NCBI GenBank assembly: GCA_037893225.1
Contig: JAZGUH010000225.1
Coordinates: 1,116,001 to 1,180,000 of the forward strand
Reading direction: 5' to 3'
From: Hippasteria phrygiana
Taxonomy: Eukaryota; Echinodermata; Asteroidea; Valvatida; Goniasteridae
DNA length: 64,000 nucleotides
In this document: piece by piece, positions 61,201-64,000 of the stretch
Layout: each line of letters begins with the position of its first letter
How positions within the stretch are numbered: the stretch's first letter is position 1
Notes under the pieces: model-generated
Database searches by the model: none
What the model saw: the letters and a program-made list of their open reading frames with translations, nothing else
Told to the model about the DNA's origin: nothing
Program-made: the position numbers and the translations under genes

Positions 61201-63937
61201 AAATGTGTTAGTATGACAAACATGCACCAAAGGAAAGTGCAAATGGCTAGCATCAGAGGTTATGGATCTGTTTACTGTATCTGCAACAAATATAAGACTG
61301 TTTCAGATTAAAGCAAGTTATCGTGTCCCAACCATTTCTATTGTTTTAGGCATAATGACTTTGACCTATGGCGTCCAAAACCAATAGGGTTCTAGAGGAC
61401 CCCAAGTCTAACCCTCATACCAAATGGGAAGTTAATATGTCAAGTCCTTCTCAAGTTATCGTGTCCCAACCATCCACATGGACACACATACATATACACA
61501 CACAGAAGTACAAGGCAAACGGCTGTCTCCACCCACACAAGACAAAAAACAAAACCGGACTTTGTGACCTTACATTAAAAGCTTAAATAGTCATCTTCAG
61601 CTAGGAGCAAGTTCAAACAAGGAATGTTGGTTCACCAACATAATGCACACTTCACCTGCACAATAATGTCCAAGTGCCCCTTCTTTACTTGTCATAGTTT
61701 AACTTAATACAACCTTGCCCTGTAATTAAGTTGGGACCAGATTGCCGAATAGACATCGTCAACTAGCCAAGGTTCAGGACAGGTTAGTCCAACAAAAGCC
61801 AGTTCGGTATTCTATCCCGAATGACCCACGTGACCTAACACGCGCGCGTGTAAACGCAAAAGGTAGTCACACAACGCGCACGTGTTAAGTTCAATCAGAA
61901 TGGGCGTTCGCGTAACATCGCGTGCATTATGTCAGCAATTTTATCCCGAATAACCTTTGACCTTTGAGATACCGAACTGGCTTATTTGCAACAATAGTCA
62001 ACTATGGTCCTTGATTAAACCTGCTCCAAGGCATGACTGACACATTCAGCGAGTCCCCACTCACCTTGAGCTGTGCCATGCGCTCCCGGATGGAGTTCTC
62101 GTCCGACGACCGGTTAGGGTCATCCATGTTGATGACATCGGCGGTGTCTTCAAGCCAAGACAGAAGCTTCTGTATCTTATCTCTAATCTGTTTCTGGGTC
62201 TTGAGATCCGACTCCTGCGTCTTGATGAAACGTCTCAGGGATTTGCACAGGGTGTCTTGTGTCTAAGGGGGAAAAATGAATCATGGACATCTATTACGAT
62301 GATAGAGTACCGAAAAGATGAAGTTCCTGTATAATGTTTAGAACCGGGGGCCAATTTCATAAAGCTGCTTATTAAGCCAAGAATTTGCTTACGCACAAAA
62401 ACATTGCTTAGTAAAATCAAGTTACCAGCTAAATCTCCATGTGACTGGCAAGCTTAGAAAAACAGTTAAATACCAGTCACAAGCAATATACATCACAGAC
62501 TTTTGGCTGGTAAGCTACATGTAGTTTTATTAAGCAAGGTTTTTTATGCTTAAGCAAATTTTTTGCTTAAGTAGCTCTATGAAATTGGCCCCAAGGGTAT
62601 AAAAACTGCATCTCCAGCAAGATTTGAACCCACATTCCCAAAACCTCAACCACAAGATTGCTGAGCCTCCCTAACCACTAGGCCACAGCACATGGAGAGT
62701 CAGTTCACTTTTGAGGAATCCTTGGTTTTATTACCAGAAAGGAATTAAAATCTCAAACTAGATCAGGGCCCAATTTCATAGCACTGCTTAACGGTAAGCA
62801 GAAAAGTTGTGCTAACTATAGCAGGAAAATTTGCTTAAGCATTTAATAGCGTATTTCATGGCCAAGTCATGCTAACGCTTGCGCGTGCACAGAGATTAAT
62901 ATTGTTGCGTCACTAATTTAAGCAAATCCTGCTTCCGAAGTTAGCGGGCTCTTCGCTGTGCTTACTGCTTACAGTCTCTATGAAATAGGTGAGGGTTCCG
63001 TTAGCAGAAAATCGTGTGTTGAGCAGTGCTATGAAATTGGGCCCAGGACCTAAAATAGATAAGATGAATAGGCAAAAATGCACAAAAATCCTTTCAACAT
63101 TAAGAGTAAATAACATCAGCAGAAGTAAGCAAGCAGAAATCCTACCAGGGATAGTACTCGTCTCCTGGAGGCAATGTTGTTGGCTGTGGTGCCATCCATG
63201 TGTCTGGTCAGTTGGTCCACAAGGTTGCGTAAGGCATCAATTTCATGGTAGGATTTCAGCTTGTCAAGAAGTTTCTGTTGAAGGAACGTAAGATGAATCT
63301 TTTGGGTGAACAATTCAACATGTTGACTGAAAAAATATAAAGGTCAGAAGATGTAGAGTCTGTGTTCGGCAAAAGGAACATTCAAATAGGAATGTTTGCA
63401 CTTCCCATCGTCGTTAAACTACCAACTATTCAAATCAGCCAGCTGACACTGACAAGCCCAGTAGTCGAGTGGTAAGACAATCTGCAATAGCATGGGTGAG
63501 GTCATGTTCAAAATATTACAGAGTGATGACCAAAAATAACAAAATACTTTGGCCAACTACCTATCATTCACATTGCTATATGGTAGAGACAATCTAAGGG
63601 GTCCGGGACGAGACTAGTCTGTATTCGCTGCCAAGTTGTCCACATAACAAGTGATTATGAAGTCCTGGTACTAGCACACTCTATGGTGACACCCTTTATG
63701 AAAAAACCAACCTTGCAAGTCTCTACTTGTTTCTCCCTCTCTGTCACCCTGTCTGCCTCTGTATCCGTCTCGGTGTCCGACTCCTCCGGGATCACCGTCA
63801 CACACTCGCATTCCTTCTCCTTCTCATTCAGCCAGGCTTCAATCCCATCATGCCTCTCTTCAAACTGTTGCCACAGCAACCAGGATTTCTCAAACAAGGC
63901 GACCGTGTCTCTCAGCTGATAGTCCACTGTGTTCCAT
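13075..63937 (-). CDS. SYNE1: nesprin (SYNE1/SYNE2 ortholog), C-terminal part, 20 exons
   Basis: Nesprins are giant spectrin-repeat proteins anchored in the outer nuclear membrane. Their C-terminal KASH peptide binds SUN proteins in the perinuclear space, and the cytoplasmic part links to actin or motors. Twenty exons from 63937 down to 13075 join in phase (4,729 nt; first base completes a codon begun upstream), giving 1,575 residues and TGA. The order is: spectrin-type helical repeats, a Ser/Pro/Glu-rich linker (exon 19101-19565), more repeats, a short low-complexity tail, a membrane segment and KASH. Motifs shared with both vertebrate paralogs include [12 protein letters not shown] across a junction, [19 protein letters not shown] and RTPTGPE. 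Invertebrates usually have one nesprin gene, so I do not choose between SYNE1 and SYNE2; the symbol is a label. The actin-binding N-terminus and most repeats lie beyond 64,000. Confidence 0.95.
13477..13784. mobile_element. TTAA-bounded MITE (CCCCAACCTTCCC ends)
   Basis: It runs from TTAACCCCAACCTTCCC to GGGAAGTTAGGGTTAA. The interior is made of repeated TGGAGGATTTT and GGAGGATT units. Related GGAGGATT/AATCCTCCA debris occurs around 14705-14905, 25715-25940 and 33835-34045. Confidence 0.7.
13854..14295. mobile_element. MITE with TGTGACCCGCTCTGCAAAAAGG ends, copy 1
   Basis: The terminal inverted repeats extend about 35 bases (TGTGACCCGCTCTGCAAAAA / TTTTTGCAGAGCGGGTCACA) and are flanked by TA on both sides, as expected for a Tc1/mariner-type target. 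The interior has no ORF. Confidence 0.8.
14489..14673 (-). CDS. SYNE1: nesprin exon, low-complexity juxtamembrane linker
   Basis: It has 61 codons plus 2 nt. The acceptor is ttgtctttattttgcag and the donor GTTGT/gtgagt. It encodes a Pro/Gly/Met/Ser-rich segment ([18 protein letters not shown], later [12 protein letters not shown]) with no repeat structure. This is the flexible stretch just before the membrane anchor; its sequence is poorly conserved between animals, so assignment rests on phase and position. Confidence 0.88.
15341..15440 (+). repeat. tRNA-derived SINE family A copy
   Basis: It contains GATAGCTCAGTTGGTAGAGC and GCAGGTTCGAGCCCCACTCC, followed by a short tail (TTTTTTGTATTCACTCT). 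The anticodon region is broken. Confidence 0.72.
15479..15668. mobile_element. TTAA-bounded MITE (CCAGTTCGCGTCGG ends)
   Basis: TTAACCAGTTCGCGTCGG on the left matches CCGGCGTGAACTGGTTAA on the right. It is GC-richer than its surroundings (GACCGGCTCGCAGTGAGCGA). TTAA flanks suggest piggyBac-type insertion. It ends about 110 bases from the exon's donor. Confidence 0.78.
15781..15999 (-). CDS. SYNE1: nesprin exon, last spectrin-like segment
   Basis: It has 73 codons, phase 0 to 0. The acceptor is atgttctccttgcag and the donor GATAAG/gttgga. It reads [20 protein letters not shown], with [20 protein letters not shown] following and an [14 protein letters not shown] helix. It matches the HELLESQLRVASLQDMSCQLL...DCLEAKEKVHVI region of nesprin-1. 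Confidence 0.95.
16572..16901 (-). CDS. SYNE1: nesprin exon, spectrin repeat ([14 protein letters not shown])
   Basis: It has 110 codons, phase 0 to 0. The acceptor is tgcttttactgtag and the donor TTCATG/gtgagt. It holds [35 protein letters not shown] and [20 protein letters not shown]. Human nesprin-1 has ILSINLCSPEF.QADS, LSQMNGRWDRVCS and LMQCQGFHE at the same places. Confidence 0.97.
16998..17180. mobile_element. GTAGTCGAGTCC element, copy 1
   Basis: It shares GTCCGAGGCAA, AAGTCCAC and CCAAGACT with the copy at 27990-28343. The right boundary is unclear. Confidence 0.5.
17401..17603 (-). CDS. SYNE1: nesprin exon, spectrin repeat (RWEILQAD)
   Basis: It contains 2 + 201 nt. The acceptor is tttcctccaaactcacag and the donor CATAGG/gtgagt. 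It includes [20 protein letters not shown] and [20 protein letters not shown]. Vertebrate nesprins show DRWELLQAQ...KQNLQ.W.QF...LNS...WL here. Confidence 0.94.
17977..18204. mobile_element. MITE, GGGGTGAGATTTG family, copy 2 (best preserved)
   Basis: It starts AGGGGTGAGATTGGCC and ends GACAAATCTCACCCCT-like (AACAAATCTCACCCCTG), a short inverted repeat. The body shows GTATTTGCCTAAAGTCACGC and ATATCCACTTTTACAGGTGA. Confidence 0.75.
18288..18387 (-). CDS. SYNE1: nesprin exon after the linker
   Basis: It has 33 codons plus 1 nt. The acceptor is tttgtcttgtttcag and the donor AGCAG/gtatgt. It reads [20 protein letters not shown] then [13 protein letters not shown], with a split Ala. It corresponds to the CSSSIDSVKRLEHKL region of human nesprin-1. 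It was too short for simple ORF calling and was found by phase matching. Confidence 0.9.
18388..19100 (-). other. nesprin intron without recognised elements
   Basis: It is AT-rich. A phrase CACACCCTAGGGGGTTAG near 18850 recurs near 44490, hinting at another miniature family. Otherwise I see nothing. Confidence 0.45.
19101..19565 (-). CDS. SYNE1: nesprin exon, Ser/Pro/Glu-rich linker
   Basis: It has 155 codons, phase 0 to 0. The acceptor is aacctttccacacag (a tandem CAGCAG makes a 3-base shift possible) and the donor GGATAT/gtgagt. It begins with an acidic Ser/Glu stretch, continues with Ser/Arg-rich sequence, and contains [14 protein letters not shown] and [17 protein letters not shown]. The vertebrate nesprin linker has the same ordered marks (SIPLEWDH, then TENIIRSKTPTGPE). 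The low-complexity part is probably unstructured and phosphorylatable. Confidence 0.95.
19940..20022 (-). repeat. tRNA-derived SINE family A copy, truncated
   Basis: On the minus strand TTGGTAGAGCGCCGGTACGG is followed by CGCAGGTTCGAATCCCGCTC and CAGTTTCTTTGTTCACTTTG. The A box is cut at its 5' end. Confidence 0.75.
20643..20798 (-). CDS. SYNE1: candidate alternative first coding exon for a short KASH isoform
   Basis: The ATG at 20798-20796 is preceded by an in-frame TGA eight codons upstream. It opens [20 protein letters not shown] and runs 52 codons through SMIEEVSK-like [16 protein letters not shown] and [12 protein letters not shown] to a strong donor (ATT/gtaagt). The donor is phase 0, matching the acceptor at 19565. 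A second ATG is at codon 6. Used as a cassette exon in the long mRNA it would not stay open: the acceptors just upstream either put the in-frame TGA into the message or read in a frame with a stop. Spliced to the KASH-proximal exons it yields 624 residues, similar in kind to the short alpha/beta-type nesprins of vertebrates. Transcription is inferred, not shown. Confidence 0.65.
20957..20964 (-). promoter_or_regulatory. TATA-like box upstream of the short-isoform exon
   Basis: On the minus strand the sequence reads TTTATATATG about 160 bases upstream of the candidate ATG. A start about 30 bases downstream would give a 5' UTR of roughly 130 nt. AT-rich introns produce such boxes by chance, so this only supports the exon because of its position. 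Confidence 0.3.
21863..22250 (-). repeat. two SINE family A copies in tandem
   Basis: Heads are at about 21885-21957 and 22192-22247, each with a B box (GCAGGTTCAAATCCCGCTCC and GCAGGTTCGAATCCCGCTCC). They share the tail CAGTTTCTTTGTTCACTTTG and a stretch reading CAAACAATCCACAAAGGAAA on the plus strand. The second copy has lost its A box. Confidence 0.75.
22481..22704. mobile_element. hairpin MITE (CCCTGCTGAATTCAACAG ends), copy 1
   Basis: The ends TACCCTGCTGAATTCAACAG and (reverse) TACCATGCTGAATCCAACGG are inverted. The interior repeats CTGTTGGAT/ATCCAACAG many times, giving several alternative hairpins. TA lies at both ends. Confidence 0.7.
23045..24307 (+). mobile_element. 5'-truncated CR1/Jockey-like LINE, reverse transcriptase 3' half
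   Basis: Translation shows [20 protein letters not shown] and [13 protein letters not shown], the RT palm motifs with the FADD catalytic pair, then [20 protein letters not shown] and a thumb/C-terminal region ([14 protein letters not shown] ... [16 protein letters not shown]) to a stop at 24033. An in-frame TAA at 23323 and a frameshift near 23640 disable it. The tail ends AATAAACTTGAACTTGAA near 24307. It is inserted antisense to nesprin. Confidence 0.88.
25991..26212. mobile_element. piggyBac-like MITE (TTAACCC...GGGGTTAA), copy 1
   Basis: It is bounded by TTAA and shares CACCAGGCCGGATGACG, TTGTTGGATTATTGT and GGCTGCACAAAC with the copies at 37797 and 54919. The ends are diverged (TTTGAAGCCGG / CGACTTCAAGGGG). 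Confidence 0.78.
27464..27909. mobile_element. MITE with TGTGACCCGCTC ends, copy 2
   Basis: It has the same length class and plan as 13854-14295 (TGTGACCCGCTCCAGAAAAA ... TTTTTCCGGAGCGGGTCACA). The interior shares GATTTCAGTGAATAAAGT. The TA flank is not preserved. Confidence 0.78.
27990..28343. mobile_element. GTAGTCGAATCT element, copy 2
   Basis: The left end GTAGTCGAATCTGGATCAGA and the right end (reverse: GGTAATCGAGTCCGGATTGG) are inverted repeats. The right edge stops about 27 bases from the donor of exon 28370-28570. Confidence 0.6.
28370..28570 (-). CDS. SYNE1: nesprin exon, last repeat before the linker
   Basis: It has 67 codons, phase 0 to 0. The acceptor is cttcaaatatttgcag and the donor GCACAG/gttggt. 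It starts [20 protein letters not shown] and ends [15 protein letters not shown]; the vertebrate equivalent is FQQEI.LN...VERYHKKL.RLP. Phase 0 at its end lets it splice directly to 19565 and skip the alternative first exon. Confidence 0.94.
28681..32032. mobile_element. non-autonomous CACTA (EnSpm)-type transposon, 3.35 kb
   Basis: It starts CACTATGAAAATCTTTGCCG and ends with the exact reverse complement (about 26 matching bases), flanked by TTA at 28678-28680 and 32033-32035. CACTA-type termini and a 3-bp duplication define the superfamily. Both subterminal regions are packed with TTCACGGC / GCCGTGAA in both orientations (28700-28830, 31885-32020), as in classic CACTA elements. The interior is GC- and CpG-richer than the host intron, contains a hairpin at 29150-29190 and a direct repeat (31070-31140 versus 31255-31330), and shows no long ORF resembling a transposase. 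Confidence 0.85.
32109..32260 (+). repeat. SINE family A copy
   Basis: It reads AGATCAGTTGGTAGAGCACT, then GATGGTTCAAATCCTGCTCG, followed by TTCGTCAAACCATCCACAAA. It lies 75 bases beyond the end of the CACTA element. Confidence 0.7.
32328..32515 (-). repeat. SINE family A copy, facing the previous one
   Basis: On the plus strand it reads AAAGTGAATAAAGAAAACCG, GGATTTGAATCTGCGGCCTC and GGTGCTCTACCAAC. With 32109-32260 it forms an inverted pair. Confidence 0.68.
32619..32939 (-). CDS. SYNE1: nesprin exon, spectrin repeat ([16 protein letters not shown])
   Basis: It has 107 codons, phase 0 to 0. The acceptor is gtataccccaaaacag and the donor ATGGAG/gtgagt. It holds [29 protein letters not shown] and [19 protein letters not shown]. 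The last motif is shared almost verbatim with both human paralogs. An antisense plus-strand ORF over the same bases is a shadow. Confidence 0.98.
33122..33335 (-). repeat. SINE family A copy
   Basis: The B box GCAGGTTCGAATCCCGCTCC is kept, but part of the anticodon arm is deleted (ACCTCCAGTTTGCCTTGCCA). The flank includes ATCAAACAAACCAAAAGGGA, the family tail. Confidence 0.72.
33674..33824 (-). CDS. SYNE1: nesprin exon, spectrin repeat ([11 protein letters not shown])
   Basis: It contains 1 + 150 nt. The acceptor is ttaatctctgcag and the donor TTTGAC/gtaatg. It reads [20 protein letters not shown] followed by [12 protein letters not shown]. The vertebrate counterpart is nearly identical ([22 protein letters not shown]). 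Confidence 0.97.
34187..34554. mobile_element. small TIR element carrying a SAP-like reading frame
   Basis: The left end (AATTCGGTCGATTCACAACT, continuing CGGTGCGCCGCCAGCGGCAA) is repeated inverted on the right (ATTCGGACGATTCACAACTC...). The arms are about 45 bases. Between them a minus-strand ORF starts at 34435. A tract of 21 C bases (34166-34186) abuts the left edge. Confidence 0.75.
34256..34435 (-). CDS. SAP-domain-like short ORF inside the TIR element
   Basis: It has 59 codons from ATG 34435 to a TGA at 34256. It reads [20 protein letters not shown] then [17 protein letters not shown]. The D-E-L-K-x-x-L ... G-I-P-x-x-G-K-K-x-x-L-I-x-x-A pattern is that of a SAP DNA-binding motif. SAP domains often sit at the N-terminus of large uncharacterised proteins encoded by invertebrate mobile elements; here only the first piece remains. 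It could be the first coding exon of a transposon ORF kept in a deletion derivative. Whether it is expressed is unknown. Confidence 0.5.
   Translation of the reverse strand: MDFARMRVDELKQFLTNWGIPCAGKKRGELIDLAEKGCKKYGRCIGDTHFRFCDDEFFP
35080..35520. repeat. dense CACCA/TGGTG inverted-motif region
   Basis: TACACCAGA, TCTGGTGTA, GTGCACCA and TGGTGTACACCA recur every 15-25 bases in both orientations for about 430 bases, so the strand can fold into many alternative hairpins. An ORF at 35093-35515 is a by-product (Thr/His-rich). No flanking duplication is obvious. Confidence 0.6.
35797..35984 (-). CDS. SYNE1: nesprin exon, spectrin repeat ([12 protein letters not shown])
   Basis: It has 62 codons plus 2 nt. 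The acceptor is cttttgtccttcag and the donor ATGAA/gtgagc. It contains [20 protein letters not shown] and [17 protein letters not shown], a block that is among the best conserved in nesprins (human has RRWRNICAMSMERRMK). The split Lys is completed downstream. Confidence 0.97.
36507..36669 (-). CDS. SYNE1: nesprin exon, spectrin repeat (VRKLQGTL)
   Basis: It contains 1 + 162 nt. The acceptor is gtttgcattcag and the donor CAACAG/gtaggc. It includes [20 protein letters not shown], then [16 protein letters not shown], which closely tracks the vertebrate nesprin PIVYDSC...EIQRKL segment. The partner exon 14.1 kb upstream joins it in exact phase. Confidence 0.95.
37797..38082. mobile_element. piggyBac-like MITE (CCCCTTGAGTACGG ends), copy 2
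   Basis: It runs from TTAACCCCTTGAGTACGG to CCGTACGCAAGGGGTTAA. It has an internal tandem duplication of a segment with CAACAATGGATTGAAACTGC (units near 37912 and 37980). It is the best example of the family's ends. Confidence 0.85.
38197..38345. mobile_element. TTAA-bounded MITE (TTAACCCTCC family), copy 3, decayed
   Basis: The left end TTAACCCTCCCC and the body (GTGGAGCCAACTACCCTA, CCTATCGAGTTTCAGGTTGA) are kept. The right end has decayed to TAGTAGGACTAATTAG. Confidence 0.65.
39660..40045. mobile_element. hairpin MITE with CAGNGTGGTCCAAAAAAA ends and TA flanks
   Basis: TA at 39658 and 40046 flanks CAGCGTGGTCCAAAAAAACA and its inverse TTTTTTTGACCACCCTG. The inner arms are also inverted: ATACCAAGACCTCTCGATTC against GAATCGGGAGATCTTGGTAT. 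It is of Tc1/mariner type by its TA target. Confidence 0.75.
40065..40360. mobile_element. miniature element related to the GGGGTGA family, copy 1
   Basis: It contains GCATTTGATTTGTATGGCAT and GCAGAGGTCATTTTGGAATG, both shared with 48648-48905. The ends resemble the GGGGTGACATTTG / AATCCTGAAATCAG motifs of the other family but the core differs. Confidence 0.65.
44904..46322. mobile_element. hAT-like non-autonomous element with 8-bp duplication
   Basis: GTGGCAAT flanks it exactly on both sides (44896-44903 and 46323-46330). The ends TAGGGCTGACGATA and (reverse) TAGTGCTGGGCGATA are inverted, followed inward by AT-rich CGATAT-type repeats (GATATCGCCGATATGGCGAT; GATATCAGTGATATCTCGAT). The interior has no transposase frame I recognise, and includes the repeat shared with 141-265. 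An 8-bp duplication and these termini fit hAT. Confidence 0.88.
48648..48905. mobile_element. miniature element related to the GGGGTGA family, copy 2
   Basis: It is the same as 40065-40360 in the same orientation, about 85-90% alike by eye. Both lie in the 14.1-kb nesprin intron. Confidence 0.65.
50799..50965 (-). CDS. SYNE1: nesprin exon, spectrin repeat (AYQEEI)
   Basis: It has 55 codons plus 2 nt. The acceptor is ttggtttgattccgaag and the donor GCACG/gtaagt. It starts [20 protein letters not shown] and ends [12 protein letters not shown] plus a split Arg. Vertebrate nesprins have the same AYQEEI...LGERLI...DRWNHL...GAR pattern at this position, as I recall it. The reading frame stays open upstream of the acceptor, but that part looks intronic. 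Confidence 0.92.
52490..52701. mobile_element. TTAA-bounded MITE (CCCTAACTACCCC ends)
   Basis: It runs from TTAACCCTAACTACCCC to GGGGTTAGGGTTAA. The body (TTGATGGGTTCAGTACTGCA, GTTGGGTTTTGACAGGTTGA) is not seen elsewhere in the window. Confidence 0.65.
54919..55128. mobile_element. piggyBac-like MITE (CCCCTTGCGTACGG ends), copy 3
   Basis: It opens AACCCCTTGCGTACGGATGA and closes ACGTACTCAAGGGGTTAA. The left TTAA is mutated to TTGAA. A short ORF across it is spurious. Confidence 0.82.
55522..55634. mobile_element. hairpin MITE (CCATGCTGAATCTAAC ends), copy 2, shortened
   Basis: It starts AACCATGCTGAATCTAAC and ends TGTTGGATTCAGCAGGGT. AACCCTAA-type sequence flanks it on both sides, as in copy 1. 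Confidence 0.6.
55885..56108. mobile_element. MITE, GGGGTGAGATTTG family, copy 3, left end missing
   Basis: It matches the family from AACATATAGTTTGTATTTGC onward and carries a local triplication of the AAAAAATCCTGAAA unit near 56040-56090. It abuts the next foldback element at 56108. Confidence 0.68.
56108..56339. mobile_element. foldback MITE (GGGGCCAATTTCATAGAGC), copy 1
   Basis: The ends GGGGCCAATTCCATAGAGCT and (reverse) AGGGGCCAATTTCATAGAGC are inverted for about 34 bases, continuing GCTTAAGCACAAAA. The body shares ATACCAGTCACAAGCAATAT with copy 2. Confidence 0.8.
57312..57477. mobile_element. piggyBac-like MITE, copy 4, decayed
   Basis: GGGCTTGTGCAGCCAAACGT, ACAACAATGGATTGGATATG and CAGGCCAGATGGGCCAGGTG correspond to family positions. 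The ends are barely recognisable (right: GTGGGTTAA). Confidence 0.55.
57713..58348 (-). CDS. SYNE1: nesprin exon spanning about two spectrin repeats
   Basis: At 212 codons this is the largest exon in the window, phase 0 to 0. The acceptor is cttttgttgtag and the donor ACAGAG/gtgagt. It holds [52 protein letters not shown] and [19 protein letters not shown]. The Trp residues recur at about 100-residue spacing, as expected for consecutive repeats. Confidence 0.93.
58717..58849 (-). CDS. SYNE1: nesprin exon, spectrin repeat
   Basis: It contains 1 + 132 nt. The acceptor is gcctgatttag and the donor GCAAAG/gtgaga. It reads [20 protein letters not shown], an amphipathic first helix with the WLEEIE signature, then [15 protein letters not shown]. 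It joins the next exon in phase 0. Confidence 0.88.
59319..59512 (-). CDS. SYNE1: nesprin exon, spectrin repeat
   Basis: It has 64 codons plus 2 nt. The acceptor is gtttctttag and the donor ATCAG/gtaagt. It starts [20 protein letters not shown] and holds [18 protein letters not shown], the conserved helix with central Trp. The split Arg codon is finished by the next exon. Confidence 0.9.
59864..59942 (+). repeat. tRNA-derived SINE family C head
   Basis: GGTGGTCGAGTGGCAAGACG resembles a Ser/Leu-type D arm, and GTGGGTTCGAGTCCCAC forms a perfect T arm. The acceptor stem pairs at only about 4 of 7 positions and the variable arm is short, so a functional tRNA is unlikely. Related sequence is at 63451. 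Confidence 0.6.
60062..60364 (-). CDS. SYNE1: nesprin exon, spectrin repeat
   Basis: It has 101 codons, phase 0 to 0. The acceptor is gtcactttgcag and the donor TATGAG/gtagga. It contains [20 protein letters not shown], with the conserved Trp of the third spectrin helix, followed by the start of the next repeat ([18 protein letters not shown]). Confidence 0.9.
60475..60978. mobile_element. foldback MITE (GAGCCCAATTCCATAGGG), interrupted by a nested MITE
   Basis: The left part ends near 60610 and the right part resumes near 60897 (TGAAATAGGGCTAATGCCTG ... ATGAAATTGGGCCC). The GGGGTGA copy sits between. Confidence 0.68.
60611..60896. mobile_element. MITE, GGGGTGAGATTTG family, copy 4, nested in a foldback element
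   Basis: It starts CCAGGGGTGAGATTGG and ends GACAAATCTCACCT. The flanks on both sides belong to the CCAATTTCATAGAGC foldback family, so the insertion order can be read: foldback first, this element second. Confidence 0.72.
62065..62262 (-). CDS. SYNE1: nesprin exon, spectrin repeat
   Basis: It has 66 codons, phase 0 to 0. The acceptor is tttttcccccttag and the donor CTCAAG/gtgagt. It carries the [10 protein letters not shown] motif typical of a spectrin repeat's first helix and ends [10 protein letters not shown]. Confidence 0.87.
62347..62592. mobile_element. foldback MITE (GGGGCCAATTTCATAAAGC), copy 2
   Basis: It has the same ends and body as 56108-56339 (ATACCAGTCACAAGCAATAT, TTTTATTAAGCAAGGTTTTT). 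Confidence 0.8.
62610..62695 (-). repeat. tRNA-derived SINE family B, head fragment
   Basis: On the minus strand it reads GTGCTGTGGCCTAGTGGTTA, then ATGTGGGTTCAAATCTTGC. It is intronic in nesprin. Confidence 0.65.
62766..63044. mobile_element. foldback MITE (GGGCCCAATTTCATAGCAC), subfamily
   Basis: The ends GGGCCCAATTTCATAGCACT and (reverse) GGGCCCAATTTCATAGCACT are perfectly inverted over 20 bases. The interior differs from copies 1 and 2 and has a second internal end-like motif (TCTCTATGAAATAGG). Confidence 0.78.
63146..63274 (-). CDS. SYNE1: nesprin exon, spectrin-repeat helix
   Basis: It has 43 codons, phase 0 to 0. The acceptor is gttccttcaacag and the donor CCCTG/gtagga. It reads [20 protein letters not shown] and ends SRRRVLSL. 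The heptad-like spacing of Leu and Ile fits one helix and a half of a repeat. Confidence 0.82.
63451..63530 (+). repeat. tRNA-derived SINE family C, decayed copy
   Basis: It shares CAGTAGTCGAGTGGTAAGAC and a degraded B box (GGTCATGTTCAAAA) with 59864-59942. It lies in the intron 63275-63711, where nothing else is recognised. Confidence 0.45.
63712..63937 (-). CDS. SYNE1: nesprin exon, Glu-rich linker after a spectrin helix
   Basis: The acceptor reads tttcatgtcag and the donor TGCAAG/gttggt. It has 1 + 225 nt. It starts [19 protein letters not shown], with a spectrin-like [16 protein letters not shown] helix. An acidic stretch follows, rich in Glu, Thr and Asp (about residues 45-68), which is unusual for a tight spectrin repeat and may be a spacer. 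It is the most upstream exon I can see. Confidence 0.85.
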
Positions 63938-64000
63938 CTGACATGAAATGTACAAGAAATCATGATTATTATAAGCATTTATAGTTATACAGCACCAGAA

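Larger units (their letters stand above)
60365..63145 (-). other. nesprin introns 60365-62064 and 62263-63145
   Basis: The first has the interrupted foldback (60475-60978), a CA-rich tract near 61475-61505 and CpG-containing sequence at 61790-61930. The second is nearly filled by foldback copies (62347, 62766) and the SINE B fragment. Exon 62065-62262 separates them. Confidence 0.5.

Overview
This is an animal nuclear genome window: split genes with GT-AG introns, AT-rich introns full of short transposon remnants, and proteins found only in animals. The repeat content (tRNA-derived SINEs, many TTAA-flanked miniature elements, CR1-like LINE tails) and the invertebrate-style nesprin suggest a marine invertebrate deuterostome, perhaps an echinoderm or hemichordate. 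No rRNA or mitochondrial marker allows a firmer placement. Two protein-coding genes converge in the window, and every exon junction given here was read by eye and checked for phase.

Left, plus strand (about 1-10,580): the 3' part of TAF1A, a subunit of the RNA polymerase I selectivity factor SL1/TIF-IB. Six exons (386-518, 2216-2313, 3111-3263, 5130-5338, 7871-8031, 9457-9578) join in phase into 291 codons plus a stop. The 5' end of the gene lies outside the window.

Right, minus strand (about 10,870-64,000): the C-terminal part of a nesprin (SYNE1/SYNE2 ortholog), the outer-nuclear-membrane half of the LINC complex. Twenty exons from 63,937 down to 13,075 join in phase into 1,575 residues. 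They encode spectrin-type helical repeats, a Ser/Pro/Glu-rich linker, further repeats, and a C-terminal transmembrane segment plus KASH peptide ending in Pro-Pro-Pro-Ile. An ATG-started exon at 20,643-20,798 with a donor in the right phase gives a candidate short KASH isoform of 624 residues, with a possible TATA-like promoter about 160 bases upstream of its start codon.

The rest is intron, 3' UTR and mobile DNA. Notable pieces are a 3.35-kb CACTA-type element (28,681-32,032, 3-bp target duplication TTA, subterminal repeats); a 1.42-kb hAT-like element (44,904-46,322, perfect 8-bp duplication GTGGCAAT); a small TIR element carrying a SAP-like ORF (34,187-34,554); a 5'-truncated CR1/Jockey-like LINE (23,045-24,307); a second LINE tail (4,381-4,680); several TTAA-bounded miniature families; three tRNA-derived SINE families; and a foldback element between the two converging genes. 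I found no bacterial, viral, CRISPR or rRNA features and no intact functional tRNA gene.
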